Shown: positions 46,521-58,279, counted from the stretch's first letter. The stretch is DNA of 64,000 nucleotides from Magicicada septendecula (GCA_034769895.1 CM068367.1:1315611046-1315675045), one strand, 5' to 3'. Numbers and translations are program-made. Notes: generated from the sequence alone by a model not told the origin.

Positions 46521-46663
46521 CTGGTCCCACCGCGTCTCAGGCACCGACTTGTTGATGACTCACCAGCTTGTTTACATACTTTGTGACGGTAGCGGTATGC
46601 GAACATCTGCTCTCCGGTACCAGCGGTGGACGCAGCGAGCCAATCCAGCATCAGCAGCCGCCG

Positions 46664-47187
46664 AGACGTGACCAACTGCGTGTTCGGAGCTAGCGAATCA
46701 GCGATCCCGGTTAGTTAATAAAACCCGGGCCGGCAGACAATTTCGCGCACTCTTCATTGCCACGCCATCGGACGCACTTCACCTCCTCTCCTCTCTCGGA
46801 CGACATCGGCGCCGTTCCCGGGCTCCTGCCAACCCGGCCGCACAGTCCAGACAGCCTGCACAGCGCGTACAGACAGACGCACTCGCATCTGTCCATGTTC
46901 CTAGCACCTCCGCTAGAGGCGCTACACCTGGCCCTAAGAAACCCCTGGCTTCCACCAATCCCCCGATTGATAAGCCTCGGCGCTCTTATGCGCATACAGT
47001 CTTCGGGCAATCTGCCTCAAAAACCGTACCTGACGACTACCAGGTCGTCCACAACTTCCTTGCTGAGTTCGATCTCAACAAAGTTGCCCAGACCTTCAGG
47101 TCCATCCGCTCCCGCTTGGAGACTGCCGATATAACCGAGAGGTTCATGCTCTTGGTGGAAGCCGCCACTTGTGTAAGACTTCTATGA
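46664..47187 (+). pseudogene. ORF1 (Gag-like) C-terminal part of a Jockey-type element
   Basis: Open without stop from about 46664; no ATG anchors the start, so it is probably 5'-truncated. Basic, Pro/Ala/Arg-rich first half (RHRRRSRAPANPAAQ), then DYQVVHNFLAEFDLNKVAQT and SRLETADITERFMLLVEAAT, a pattern common at the end of Jockey-family ORF1 proteins. The stop TGA (47185-47187) overlaps the ATG of ORF2 as ATGA. Confidence 0.65.
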
Positions 47188-49830
47188 GTCGGGTCCTCAA
47201 ACGTGACCTCTCAATTCTTTCCTGGAACGCCAACGGGTTGGCTAACAAGATCCAGGAACTCCAAGAACTACTGGCCCGACTCAAACCCGATGTAGTGCTT
47301 CTCAATGAGACCCACTTGACCCCTGCGAACCGGTTACGACTGGCCAACTATGTGTGCTATCGAAACGACAGACCGGGCACTGCTGGTGGCGGTACTGCCG
47401 TCGCGGTGAGGCTCAATCTCGAGCATCACCGAGTCGTCTTGCCTGCAATGACTCACCTCGAAGGCACCGCTGTGGAGTTGTTAAACACTCTAGGCGGTGT
47501 ACAGATGGTCGCGGCGCCGGCGTATAAACCGCCGCATAAAGAGCTCCTTCACCCCGATCTAGCTGTCGCGTTCGATGCACACAGGAGGGTCATCATGGCC
47601 GGCGACCTGAACTGTAAACATCGCGATTGGAACAGTCGCTTGACTGCCCCAAACGGGAAACGTTTACGCAGGTTTGCCGATTCTCGCATGATAACAGTGA
47701 TCGCCCCTACCCAACCTACGTTCTACCCCTCACAACGCCACGCGGCTCCCGATGTCTTGGACATAGCGGTGATCCAAGGAATTGACTGTCCGGTCCATGT
47801 GTCCGCGCTAACGGAACTATCGTCCGATCATCTCCCCATCTTGATACACGTCGCTACCCAGCACGTCGTACGCAGAGATGTCAGGAAGGTGGTAGAATGG
47901 GACCGCTATGGCCCGGCGTTAAGTCGCCGCTTGCCAGAGGCGGGACCACTCGAAACCGTCCGCCAAGTCGACGAGGCAATTGCCGCGTTTGACGAGGCTG
48001 TCGTATCTGCGATCGACGCGTCCTCCAGGATGAAGCCTGGCGTCACGCCCCACTGGCAGCGGATCCCAGAGGAGACGAGTGCTCTCGCTTACGAGAGAAA
48101 TCGCCTCCGGAGACGCTGGCAGTGGACCCGTGATCCGGTCGACAAGGCAGCGTACAACCGAGCGACCGGCATTTTACGTCGTGAAATGCAGGCCTACCGG
48201 AGACGCTGTTGGGAACTCGCCGTGGCCCAGGCAGGGGACGGATCGGACGAAAGTAGCCCTTACCGGATACCTTCGGCGTTGGTAGGGAAGAGGCGCCGAC
48301 CTCTCATCCCAGCCATTGCTGGACCTTTCGGTCAAATCCTGGCTCGCCCGGAGGCGAAGGCCGAGTACTTGGGCGCGTGTTTCGAGCGACAGTTCGCTCC
48401 TAACCCGCCCATGGACTGGGACTTCGATGAAGAAGTCGAGAACGAAGTGGAAGACTTTCTGTCTCTTCCGATCACTGCGGAGCCCGAACCCATTACTAGG
48501 GAAGAGGTCACAGATCGGCTCGTTGAACTCGTACCGAGAAAAGCTCCTGGCCCGGACGGCGTCTCGAACGCCGCTCTTACTCGACTCCCGGAGCAAGGAG
48601 TAATTTTCTTGGTCGCGCTGTTCAACGCGTGGGCGTAAGACGTCGGTCATAGTGATCCCGAAGCAGGGAAAGGATGCTTCCCGTCCCGGCAACCTCCGGC
48701 CCATCAGTCTACTGTCAGCCACGTCAAAGGTTCTCGAACGTCTCGTACAACGGAGAGTACTAGACCATCTACGAAATTTCGATGTACTAGTCCCCGAACA
48801 GTTCGGCTTCCGTGTGGGGCATTCCACCACTCATCAGCTGATGAGACTGGTGGAATACATCACGGGCGCCGGGTGTCGGAAAGAGCAGACTGTCCCCTGT
48901 TTCCTAGATGTGTAAAAGGCCTTTGATAGTGTCTGGCACGACGGGCTCTTGTTCAAGCTCCCGGATTGCTACCTTCGCTTGATTGCTAGCTTTCTGACGG
49001 AGAGGACTTTCTGCGTGAGAATAGACGACCATGTCTCTTCCGAGAGACGCAATACATCCGAGGTACCTCAAGGTAGCGTGCTAGGGCCTCTCCTGTTCTC
49101 CGTGTACGTCAACGACGCACCCAGAGAGCCTGGAGTCCAGATGGCCCTGTTTGCCGACGACACGGCGGTCTATACCGCCGATCGGAACGCTGACAGGGCT
49201 ATCCTACGACTCCAGCGCGCACTCGATGCGTATTCGACGTGGACGGAAAGCTGGAAAGTTGCCGTCAACGACACCAAGAGCTCCGCGGTGCTATTCTCAA
49301 AGCGCCTGAAAGAACCACGAGGCCGAGTGAGACTCGGTAGAACGTACTTGCCCTGGTCGAGAGAAGTTAAGTACCTCGGTGTCCATCTTGATCGTCGGCT
49401 CACCTGGCGTGCCCACGCTGAGACGATGCGAAAGAAAGCGTCCGCTCGTCTCGCGCAACTGTTTCCGATACTTGTCAACAAGGCTATGACCCGCAAGCTG
49501 GGTAAGTTGATCGTCAACGCGTATCTGTTGCCGATCATTACCTATGCTCTTCCCGTCTGGGGTTACCTCGCAACCGTTCATAAAAGAAGGTTGCAAAGCG
49601 TTCTCGATAGGGGCCTTCGGCTAGCGGCCAAAGTCCCCTATCAGTTTTCTTCTCGACTCTTGAAAAGAGGACTCGGTGTCCGCTCCTTGGAAGACACCGC
49701 AAGGCGACTTGCACGTAAATTTTACTTCCGAGCTGCGAGGACCCAGACAAACCCACTCATAGCTGACCTTGGCAAGTACCGAACACGTCCAGGTGATTCT
49801 TGGAAACGGCCTCGACAAATACTGTACTAG
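47184..49830 (+). pseudogene. ORF2 of a Jockey-type non-LTR retrotransposon (endonuclease and RT)
   Basis: Start at ATG 47184, one base before the ORF1 stop. APE-type endonuclease: LSILSWNANGLANKI, VVLLNETHL, IMAGDLNCKHRDWNS, VLDIAVI, LSSDHLPI, in the usual order and with the catalytic N, E, D and H positions. RT: KAPGPDGV, NLRPISLLSATSKVLERLV, KAFDSVWHDGL, PQGSVLGPLLFSVYVND, LFADDTAVYT (FADD motif), then the thumb YLGVHLDRRLTW and the TYALPVWGY region. No RNase H, as in Jockey. Three lesions: a small deletion/frameshift near 48636, a TAA at 48913-48915 before KAFDSVW, and an incomplete ORF1. GC-rich codon use is very unlike the flanks. Confidence 0.9.
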
Positions 49831-49882
49831 TCGACCTAGTACGAACATGTCGTTGTAGCGACCAATAAAAATAAATAAGTAA
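49831..49882 (+). other. 3' UTR and A-rich tail of the Jockey-type element
   Basis: Ends in AATAAAAATAAATAAGTAA, then GC-rich flanking sequence starts. No clear target duplication was found. Confidence 0.5.
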
Positions 49883-49884
49883 TA

Positions 49885-50340
49885 TTCCGTCTGGACAGGA
49901 ACACTAGGCAGGAGCCCCTACCGGAGGCTCGGTACTAGGAAACCATTGGGTCGTCTCACGACGCACAACCCAACAGCTCTGGTAGCAACGACATCGGCGC
50001 GGAGTCAGCCGGAAGGAACGGCCGAAGAATAGAACCGGCGTTCTTGCGTCTTCGCCCTCCGCGCCAGCGATGGATTTCGCTGGGCCGGCAGCCGACTCTA
50101 CAACCGGTGCCGAAAGAAGAGGAGGACTGCAGTACGCCACGAACAGCGGGCGCAGCCGCCGAACATCTCAGCGCGGCATGACCGACTTCAGCTTTCTCGC
50201 CACCAGGTGCTTTTTAGGGCCACCAAAAACACTAGAGTGTACGATTGGCGCCATTTGTCATGCGGCATTTATCCGGTGACAACTTGTCAGTTGTTTTGCT
50301 GCCTCAGTGAGCCGGCATCTAGTGTCTAGTGCGCAGTGTT
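49885..50340. other. GC-rich flank with promoter-like composition, no gene proven
   Basis: GC- and CpG-rich compared with the AT-rich window; includes GGCGCCATTTGTCATG (near 50245). An open frame at 50070-50279 has no recognisable domain. Could be a host promoter/first exon or 5' region of another element. Confidence 0.3.
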
Positions 50341-50343
50341 GCC

Positions 50344-50369
50344 AGGTCTTCCGAAATTTCGGAAGACCT
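50344..50369. repeat. Perfect 26 bp palindrome
   Basis: The 13 bases AGGTCTTCCGAAA are followed immediately by their exact reverse complement. It follows AGTGTTGCC, a sequence seen at ends of some hAT elements. The partner end is not visible. Confidence 0.8.
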
Positions 50370-50537
50370 TCCGATTTTTTTTTAATGTTCCAGAAAATAC
50401 GAAATTTGGTGTAAATCTTCCGAATTTTTTCCTAGTCTCGTTTCAGTGCTATGTCGCATTTCTAGAGTTTTGTTTTTGCGTACGATATGACGTCAAATCT
50501 GGTGTTTCATTGCAACCGCAATTATAATTGCTTTCAA

Positions 50538-51340
50538 TCTTATACTATTAAGCGAGCAATCTTTGTATGTATGTCCTTTTTTTCTCGGAAACGGCTCTAA
50601 CGATTTTCTCGAAATTTGGTACTTAAGCGTATTTGGACACTACAAATCGATTGGGCTAGGTCTCATTTTCCGCGAAAATCGCCTAAGGCCTAAACCGTAG
50701 GGTCTTTTAAGTATACATTTTAATTCATGTAGGTTTAAATATTCACACAACAATTGCTATTGTTATAACTCTGTCACCCAGCAACAAATATTTTAAAAAA
50801 ATATTTTTTATTTGAAATTAAAACGTTAATTTTAATTCTGTTCATAAAGAATAGATCTTATCGATGTTTATAAATAATATAAAATAGCTGTTGCAATGAA
50901 TGTAAATAAACAAACTAAGAGTTGAGACATACAATCCCAGTATCGATGTTTATAAATAAATATAAATAGCTGTTGTTATGAATGTAAATAAACAAACTAA
51001 GAGTTGAGACATACAATCTAATCTATGTATGTCCTTGAAACGGCTCTAACGATACCGTAGGTTCTTTATAGGTCTTTAACCTGCGGCCTAAACGGCGCAG
51101 TATCGATGTTTATAAATAATATAAACAGATGTTGCTATGACTGTAAATAAACAAACTAAGAGTTGAGACATACAATTGTGGATTTTTGTACAATCTATCT
51201 GATATACATAATCTAAACTATTAAGTGTTCTCTATACGCTGTTGTGTTTTTTGCATTCTCTGAGGTATATACATAATCTAAACTATTAAGTGTTCTCTAT
51301 ACGCTGTTGTGTTTTTTGCATTCTCTGAGGTAAGTGTTAA
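50538..51340 (+). mobile_element. Helitron-like fragment with tandem repeats
   Basis: Starts TCTTATACTATTAAGCGAGC, the kind of 5' end seen in Helitron-related elements, followed by CTCGGAAACGGCTCTAACG. Three copies of a block with ATCGATGTTTATAAATA...GAGTTGAGACATACAAT lie at about 50860-51175, and two copies of an AAACTATTAAGTGTTCTCTA block at about 51217 and 51278. CGGCG(C/T)AGTATCGAT is also found at 57792, downstream of the helicase, so this may be part of the same Helitron. Confidence 0.5.
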
Positions 51341-54300
51341 ATATCGGGGTGACCGAGCTTTGCTCGGTTTTCACATTTGTTTATAAATATACAGATTTTA
51401 AAAAACCATTATTTATTATTTATTTATTTTTATTAATTATTTTTTTTTTTTTTTTATTTTCATATACTGTTGCTTTTGCTTCTTTGTGACTGTCTGAGAT
51501 GCCTACCAAGGGACGTCCTCCAAAAAAACGAACTATTAACTTTAACCAGCGACCACAGGAACAGCCAGAAGATGAACGTCAGGAGCAAATGGAACATGTG
51601 ACCAGTTCGGCTGATAACCCTGTTCCTGGTACCTCAAGGGACTTTGGACCTTCGAACGAAGAAAATTTTCCCACTTCTGTAAGACCGGGCCGGAAAGCAA
51701 AGACGACATGTATCAATAGATTAGTTGGGATCATTAATGATCTCATCGATTCTCAATCTCAGGAGACTAACGATCTTAAAAGAAGAAAACGAAATGTTGA
51801 ACCTGCTGAGGATCGTCAACGACGCTTAGATCAGATGCGCGAACGTGCACTTCAAAGACGAGCAGGAGAACCAGAACAACAAAGAACTCAGCGGCTCCAA
51901 GACATGCGCGAACTAGCAGCTCAAAGACGAGCAAATGAAACTGATTATCGCCGGCAGCAGCGATTGGAAGAAGAACGCCGTAGAAATTCTAGACGTCAAC
52001 AAGCTCTTCGACTAAACGGGCTAAGTACCTACAAAGTAGCCACGAATGCGGATACTTCTTATTACAGTTTACAACCTTTTAATGTTGCTTGCATTCACTG
52101 TGAAGCATTACATTTCGCTGAAGAACGAATAACGAATCGAATTCAAAGAGACTCCTTTGGGAGCTGTTGCTTGCATGGTAGGATTGATGTACCACATACA
52201 GAATTTCCAAATGAGCTGGTGCGACTGTTCCTTCGACGTCATCCATTTTATGGTGAATTTCATAAACGGATTCGAAATTTGAACGCATGTTTCGCAATGG
52301 CTTCCTTCACCGTAGATGACAACCGAACAATTAACAACCGAGGTGTATATAGCTATATTGCCAGCGGTCAAGTTTATCATAAACTTAATGTGGCAGCTCA
52401 TCCCACTCAAAATTCTGACGGTGAATTTGAAAGGCCTCAATATGGACAAATATACTTCTTGGATAACGACGATGCTGTTAGTGAACGCATAAACAATCCT
52501 ATCAACCATGGCATCAGCGAAGGTCTGATTAGTTTGTTGGAACATATTGTAAGATCTCAAAATCCTTTCATACGTGGATTTGATGATACGAGAAGTAGAG
52601 GAAGAGGCTACTGGACGCGCTGCTGCAGAAGGAAATGAGCCACCTTACATTAAGCTTCTTTTTGCTGTACCTGATGTCGTTGACCACAGAAGATTTAACA
52701 TCCCCTTTCAGAATGAAGTATGTGCCGTTGTTACGCTGAACGCCGACCAAAGCTTTCCGGATAATGAGTTAGTGATTCGTCAGAGAGGAAAATCTGTGGT
52801 AACCATGAAAAATATTGACAATCGTGTTGAGCCATTTACATATCCATTATTTTACCCAAAGGGTACTTTAGGGTTCTCTATAAACCTACTTTTAAGAAGT
52901 CCGTATGCCAGTCGTCAACATATGTTTAGACTTGAACTCGCTCAATACCGAGTAGCATTTAGACCTCAACTCACCAGTTTTCTTCTGAAATGAATTCAAG
53001 CATTCCCGATCTCCGCCTTTTGAAGTTCAACGCCTTACACTTTGGAGGCCGGCTTTTCCAACAGTATCTGGTTGATACTTTTATCAGGGTGGAACATGAC
53101 CGTATCCAATGGATCAAAGCAAATCAGAAAAAACTTCTCGCTGATAACTACAGTGGAGTCATAAAATTTTTGAATGAACTGGCTGAGAAAAAAAATGCTG
53201 TTGTTGGTGAGAAGGTTGTCCTACCTTCTTCATTCCCTGGATCTACAAGATATTACACTGAACACTTTGAAGATGCCATGGCCTTGGTTCGTCGTCTTGG
53301 ATCATCAGATTTCTTTATCACGATGACTTGCAATCCTGAGTGGCCAGAAATGAAAGAAGCAGCTCGTATAACGTTTGAGGATGGATCAACTTTGCAACAA
53401 CTAGCCCAAGACCGACCTGACCTGGTGGCTAGAATCGCGAAGCTCAAATTTGACGAATTGATTGATGACTTGGATAAAAAATAAATTTTTGGAAACGTTT
53501 CTGCCTACGTTTATACTATAGAATTCCAAAACGTGGGCTGCCTCATATCCATCTCTTGCTGATCATGTCTTCTGGAGATAAAATTCATAATACTGAAGAA
53601 CTCGACGATCTAATTTCAGCTGAAATTCCTGATAACGATGATCCGGAGCTGCGGGAATTGGTAATAAAGTGGATGATACATAATTCATGTGGAGATCTGA
53701 ATCCTCGCGCATTCTGTATGGTCAACAAGAATGGACGTATGAAATGTCGATTTGGCTTTCCAAAACCACATCTGGAAGTAACATCCTTGGCTGATGATGA
53801 GAAGCCTAATTATCGTCGTCGTTATGATCCGAAATTAGATCCACGCAATCCACATTTTTCTCATGAACATGCCATTTATCGCAAGGATGCTCAAGGTCAT
53901 CGGATAACAAGAGATAACCGCCATGTAGCTACATATAATGCATATCTTCTCAAAAGGTTTAATTGTCATATCAACGTAGAATATGTAGGAAGTATCCGCG
54001 CAGTTAAATATCTTTATAAATACATCTATAAAGGACATGACTGCGCATTTATTAAGGTTGTCGAACATCAAAGAAGACTCAATTACAGTGAAGCAGCTGC
54101 CTACATTCAAGGACGTTGCATTACTCCACCTGAAGCATGCTGGCGTCTATTTGGTAACGAAATTCAGAAAAAAAGTCACACTGTTCAGCGTTTGGACATT
54201 CATCTTCCTGGTAAATTTCGAAATTTAAATATTGACCAATCTCAAGAAGATCTAGCTGATATTGGGCAGAAAGGGTCAACTTTAGAAGCATATTTTCGCC

Positions 54301-55226
54301 ACAATCGAGCTCTCAGGCAACAGCAACAAGGAAATCAAGAAGAAATTATATACCACTACTACTGGCAGATGCCCGAATATTTTAGATGGCTTGGAAGGAC
54401 AAGCGAGTGGGTGCCTAGAATTAGAAGCATTCGTGTTATTGGTAGAATACACAATGTCAATTTTATTTCGCAACCAGAATTTTACCACCTACGCTTGCTA
54501 TTATATCACGTCAAAGATGCTGCGAGCTTTGCCTATCTACTAATGGTAAATGGTGTTAGGCATTCAACTTATAAGCAAGCTTGCCTTGCTCAAGGACTTG
54601 CTTATGACGATAAACAGTGGATTGAAGGTCTACAAGAATCTACTATATCCAAAATGCCTAGGGCCATGAGAACACTTTTTATACAGATTCTTATTTTTGG
54701 ATCTCCGGAAAATCCCAAAGCTTTATGGGATACATTCAAGGAAAATTTAGCTGAAGATTTTATACGGGATGCAAGGCGAAATGGTAGTTCTATTGCTGAA
54801 GCAATAAAACGAGCTTACAGAATTATTGCCTATAAACTTAACACTGAAGCAACAGAAGGCAGGAACTTTCGCTTTTGGGTTCAACGATACAATATGGATG
54901 ATACTGAAGATTATGAAAATGAACAAAACCAAGAGATATTAAACACTGATGAAAATGCTGCCCTTGGACAACAGATGTTTCAACTTCTTAAAGGTAGGCA
55001 GTTAGAAATTGTCAATAAAATTCTAAATTCATGTAACAATGAGCAGTCTGCACAAAGATGTTATTTTATCGATGGACCTGGTGGGATGGGCAAAACTTTT
55101 GTATACAAAACACTATATTATATTCTTTCTGGGCGAAACTACAATGTCAAATGTATGGCGTTTACAGGAATAGCTTCGATTCTTCTTCCAAACGGACGAA
55201 CTTCTCATAAAACGTTTGGACTTCAG

Positions 55227-55311
55227 GTAATAATTTTTAATATGATTTATTTTAATTTTCTTTGTATTTTGTAGCAAAATAATAATATTTGATACTTGCA
55301 TTACATTGCAG
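55227..55311 (+). other. Spliceosomal intron (85 bp) in the Helitron helicase
   Basis: CTTCAG|GTAATA...TTGCAG|GTTCCA. Removing it joins FGLQ to VPLTPES in frame. The intron has stop codons in the helicase frame. Confidence 0.7.
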
Positions 55312-55653
55312 GTTCCATTAACTCCCGAGTCAAAATCAAATATCAAGCCAGGGTCTGCTAAAGCCAAAGAACTTGCCAGAATCGACGTTTTCCTAATGGA
55401 TGAAGCCCCTGTGCTACCTAAGTATGGATTAAACAACATGGACCAGCTACTAAGCTCTATTGGCAACCCTTATTTGACCTTTGGTGGCAAGATCATGGTA
55501 CTCGGAGGAGATTTTCGGCAATGTTTGCCCGTTCAACCACGTGCTAACCGAAGTGAATTAGTGGACCTTTCCATTAAGAAAAGTAATCTTTGGCACCATT
55601 TTCATTTCTTTTCATTAACAGAAAATATGCGTGTTGATCCGGAACAAAGAGAT

Positions 55654-56951
55654 ATAGTGCTCAAAAATTTTAAAAATTTATAATTTTATGATCAAGAGGT
55701 ACGCTCGCACACACTCGAGTTAACAACCCAGGCCCGAGTCGTAAATAAGAACGATTAGACACACGTCAGACCCGACGCCAGTGGAGAAACAATGAAGAAA
55801 CGTCCGAGTACACGTGACAATAGAAAACTGGGAACATCGTTGACAGGACGAACTTAGCTACGATTTACAACACCAAAACAAAAGGAGAGAGTCCAATAGC
55901 CTGGTTACGCAGAAGTGAGGTGGAACACATGCTGTGGGGGTTAAGTTGTAACATGCGTACGTATGAATGAAACACTCAACAACAAAGGGTGCAGAGAAAT
56001 CTTGACGAATATGTACACAATGGGACGGGTATTCAGTGAATACGAGATACGTACTTAGCCCAGCATGAAAACAAGCCCAATGTCAGATTTACAACTAGAA
56101 AGCGTGGGAGCCGTCTAGGAGTGACGCCCAGCGAAGAGTTGGTAATTGACGGAAAAAAAACGAAGGGTGAACGAACAATGGACCAGAACGCTGCAGACTC
56201 TTAACAAAAGCTATATCAGAGAGCCTCGACAACATGGAAACAAAAGGTTGATAGACAGGCGGACAATTGCTCCATTTCCAAGAAACGACGCAACGTTCGT
56301 CGCTGGAGTATTTCGGGGGATGCCCAACGACCAACCAGAGTTTGGCATCTTCCAAAGGAACTGGTGGAAAGAGTAGTGACGACGAATCAGGAAACCGATG
56401 ACCGAAAATCTACAAGGTGGAAGGAAATTATGAACCTATCAACAACGGCCGTAGGTGTGGTGGTGAGAAACTTGCACCCTGGCATATGGTGATTGATAAA
56501 AACTGTTTACGAAGACGCGGAGCGGCAGTAATATAGTAGTAATTGCTCAGTAGTAGTGATAGTAGTAATATGATTAACAGTCGTAATAGTTTATTCGGTA
56601 CTTACTCCGACTTACTCAACTTACAAATCAGTTAGTCAGTCAGTGATATAGTTATAACCAAGTCTCGGTCTTAGTCGAACTTAGACATTTCAACTCAATC
56701 AATATTTATTGCGTATATATATCTTGCGGTCATTATTGCAATTAACCTCGAATAATTAATTTGTCCTGTTTCAAGTAATTTTATCTTATTGCTTACAAAG
56801 AGTTTCAATAATTATGCTAATTAACAGTGCATACGTTCAAATCACCCATTGAATTGTCAGAATAGCATACTTGTGTAAATTATATTGATCTGATAAATAT
56901 TCAAATTAATTGAATAATTTAATAATCCGCATAAATTAGCATAATTGCACG
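55654..56951. mobile_element. 1.3 kb insertion in the helicase, 8 bp duplication
   Basis: AAAGAGAT at 55646-55653 is repeated at 56952-56959. Excising the insert joins DPEQRD to FAEDLLKI in frame. The left end reads ATAGTGCTC and the right end GCACG, so terminal inverted repeats are short or decayed. No protein domain found. The 8 bp duplication suggests hAT or a similar superfamily. Confidence 0.75.
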
Positions 56952-58015
56952 AAAGAGATTTTGCTGAAGATTTATTAAAAATTTAGCAATAATACTAGTA
57001 ATATTACTAATAACCAGTAAATACTATGGACGAGGTTGAACTACCAGAGGATATTCTGTCTAACGGGAATCTTATTGATGAAGTATTTGGTGATTGTTTC
57101 GCAAACAACAGATACGAAGATATGAAAGACAGAGCTATATTAGCGCCTTTGAATAAAGACGTAAATAAAATTAACGACGAAATTATTAAAAAGCTTCCTG
57201 GAGAATATTATAAAGTATATAAAAGCTAAGATTCTGTTAAATATCAACCAGAAGGAGCTCTTCAATTCACTTCTGAATTTCTAAATTCTGTTGAGATCGC
57301 TGACTTGCCACCACACGAATTAAAGCTTAAAAAAAATATAATAATAATGCTTTTACGAAACGTGGACGTCTCTGAAGGGCTGTGCAATGGAACGAGATTG
57401 GTCGTGACTGAATTATGTAATAACATTATTAAAGCCAAGATTATCACGGGTGAATATTCAGGCCGAGAAGTTCATATTCCAAGGATTACAATAGATTCCA
57501 GCAAAAGTCAGCTTGGGTGCACTATGCAAAGGCATCAATTTCCCGTCAAAGCAGCTTTTGCTATTACTATTCACAAGGCTCAAGGTCAAACATTTGAAGT
57601 GGTGGGAATTCACTTATCAATTCCTGTGTTTATGCACGGCATGTTGTATGTATCATTTTCCAGAGTCAAAAGGCGAAGTGGCTTAAAAGTTCTTTTACCA
57701 CCAGAAAATCCTCGCCATACAAGAATCGTTGTATGGAAAGAAGTATTAAATAATTGTGATTCCAATAACAGAAACCGTCGATAAACGCAAACGGCGTAGT
57801 ATCGATATGTTTATATATGAAAATAAATATCAAAAAATAAATAATTAATAAAAATAAAGAAATAATTATTAATAAATAATGTTTTTTTTAAATCTGTATA
57901 TTTATAAATAAATGTTTTTTATATAAAATGTAACTCACGTTTTCTTTGTATAATATATATAATATAATATATATATTTTAATAATTGCAATTACAAAGAT
58001 TAAATGTTTTTTATT

Positions 58016-58061
58016 ATTTAAGTACTTTTCGATACCAATAATTGGGTATCATCATCAGAAG
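58016..58061 (-). ncRNA. Hammerhead-like motif, family G
   Basis: Minus strand: CUGAUGA, one unpaired U, stem II GAUACC/GGUAUC (6 bp, extendable), GAAA, then palindromic AAGUACUU as stem III and A at the cleavage position. Stem I is short (2 bp). It lies in about 150 bases that interrupt the Helitron's right inverted end. Confidence 0.5.
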
Positions 58062-58248
58062 TGTGAAAACCGAGCGAAGCTCGGTCACCCTGATATTAAA
58101 AGTTTATAAGAGGTCTTGTCAAAAATTATAGTTCCTTCCTCCTGTCACAAACAATAATTATGACCACCCATCAGGGGCCGATACAGGTATGGGCAAACTG
58201 GGCAATTGCCCAGGGCGGCAGATTGTTAGGGGCGGCATATTTACCAAA

Positions 58249-58261
<13 letters not shown>

Positions 58262-58279
<18 letters not shown>

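Larger units (their letters stand above)
51499..57784 (+). pseudogene. Helitron Rep/helicase, broken by frameshifts and an insertion
   Basis: Parts in order: N-terminal R/Q-rich repeats (RRLDQMRERALQRRA, QRLQDMRELAAQRRA) and a CIHCEA...CCLHG zinc-like motif (51499-52638); conserved N domain (52574-53484: EPFTYPLFYPKGTLG, RLFQQYLVDTFIRVE, MTCNPEWPEM); Rep with the HUH motif LPHIHLLL (53538-53561) and the two-Tyr motif YLYKYIYKGHD (near 54010); helicase with Walker A GPGGMGKT (near 55075), DEAP, GGDFRQCLPV (55505), then FAEDLLKI after the insertion, AILAPLN and IHKAQGQTF (57560s). Frame breaks occur near 52580, 52985, 53529 (one A lost just before HUH) and 57230. An 85-base GT-AG intron interrupts the helicase. 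Confidence 0.85.
51344..58093 (+). mobile_element. Autonomous-type Helitron with inverted hairpin ends (6.75 kb)
   Basis: Left end A|TCGGGGTGACCGAGC and right end GCTCGGTCACCCTGA|T: a 5' TC, a 3' CTGA (CTRR), A/T at the flanks and a GC-rich hairpin just before the 3' end. The first and last about 130 bases are inverted copies of one another, more than in classical Helitrons. The Rep/helicase gene lies between. The right end is split by a short insertion with a hammerhead-like motif. An alternative 5' end at 50538 is possible. Confidence 0.7.

Noticed and set aside
47144-49848. Minus-strand and alternate-frame ORFs across the Jockey-type element
   Set aside because: GC-rich coding DNA yields open shadows; only the plus-strand EN-RT frame matches a family.
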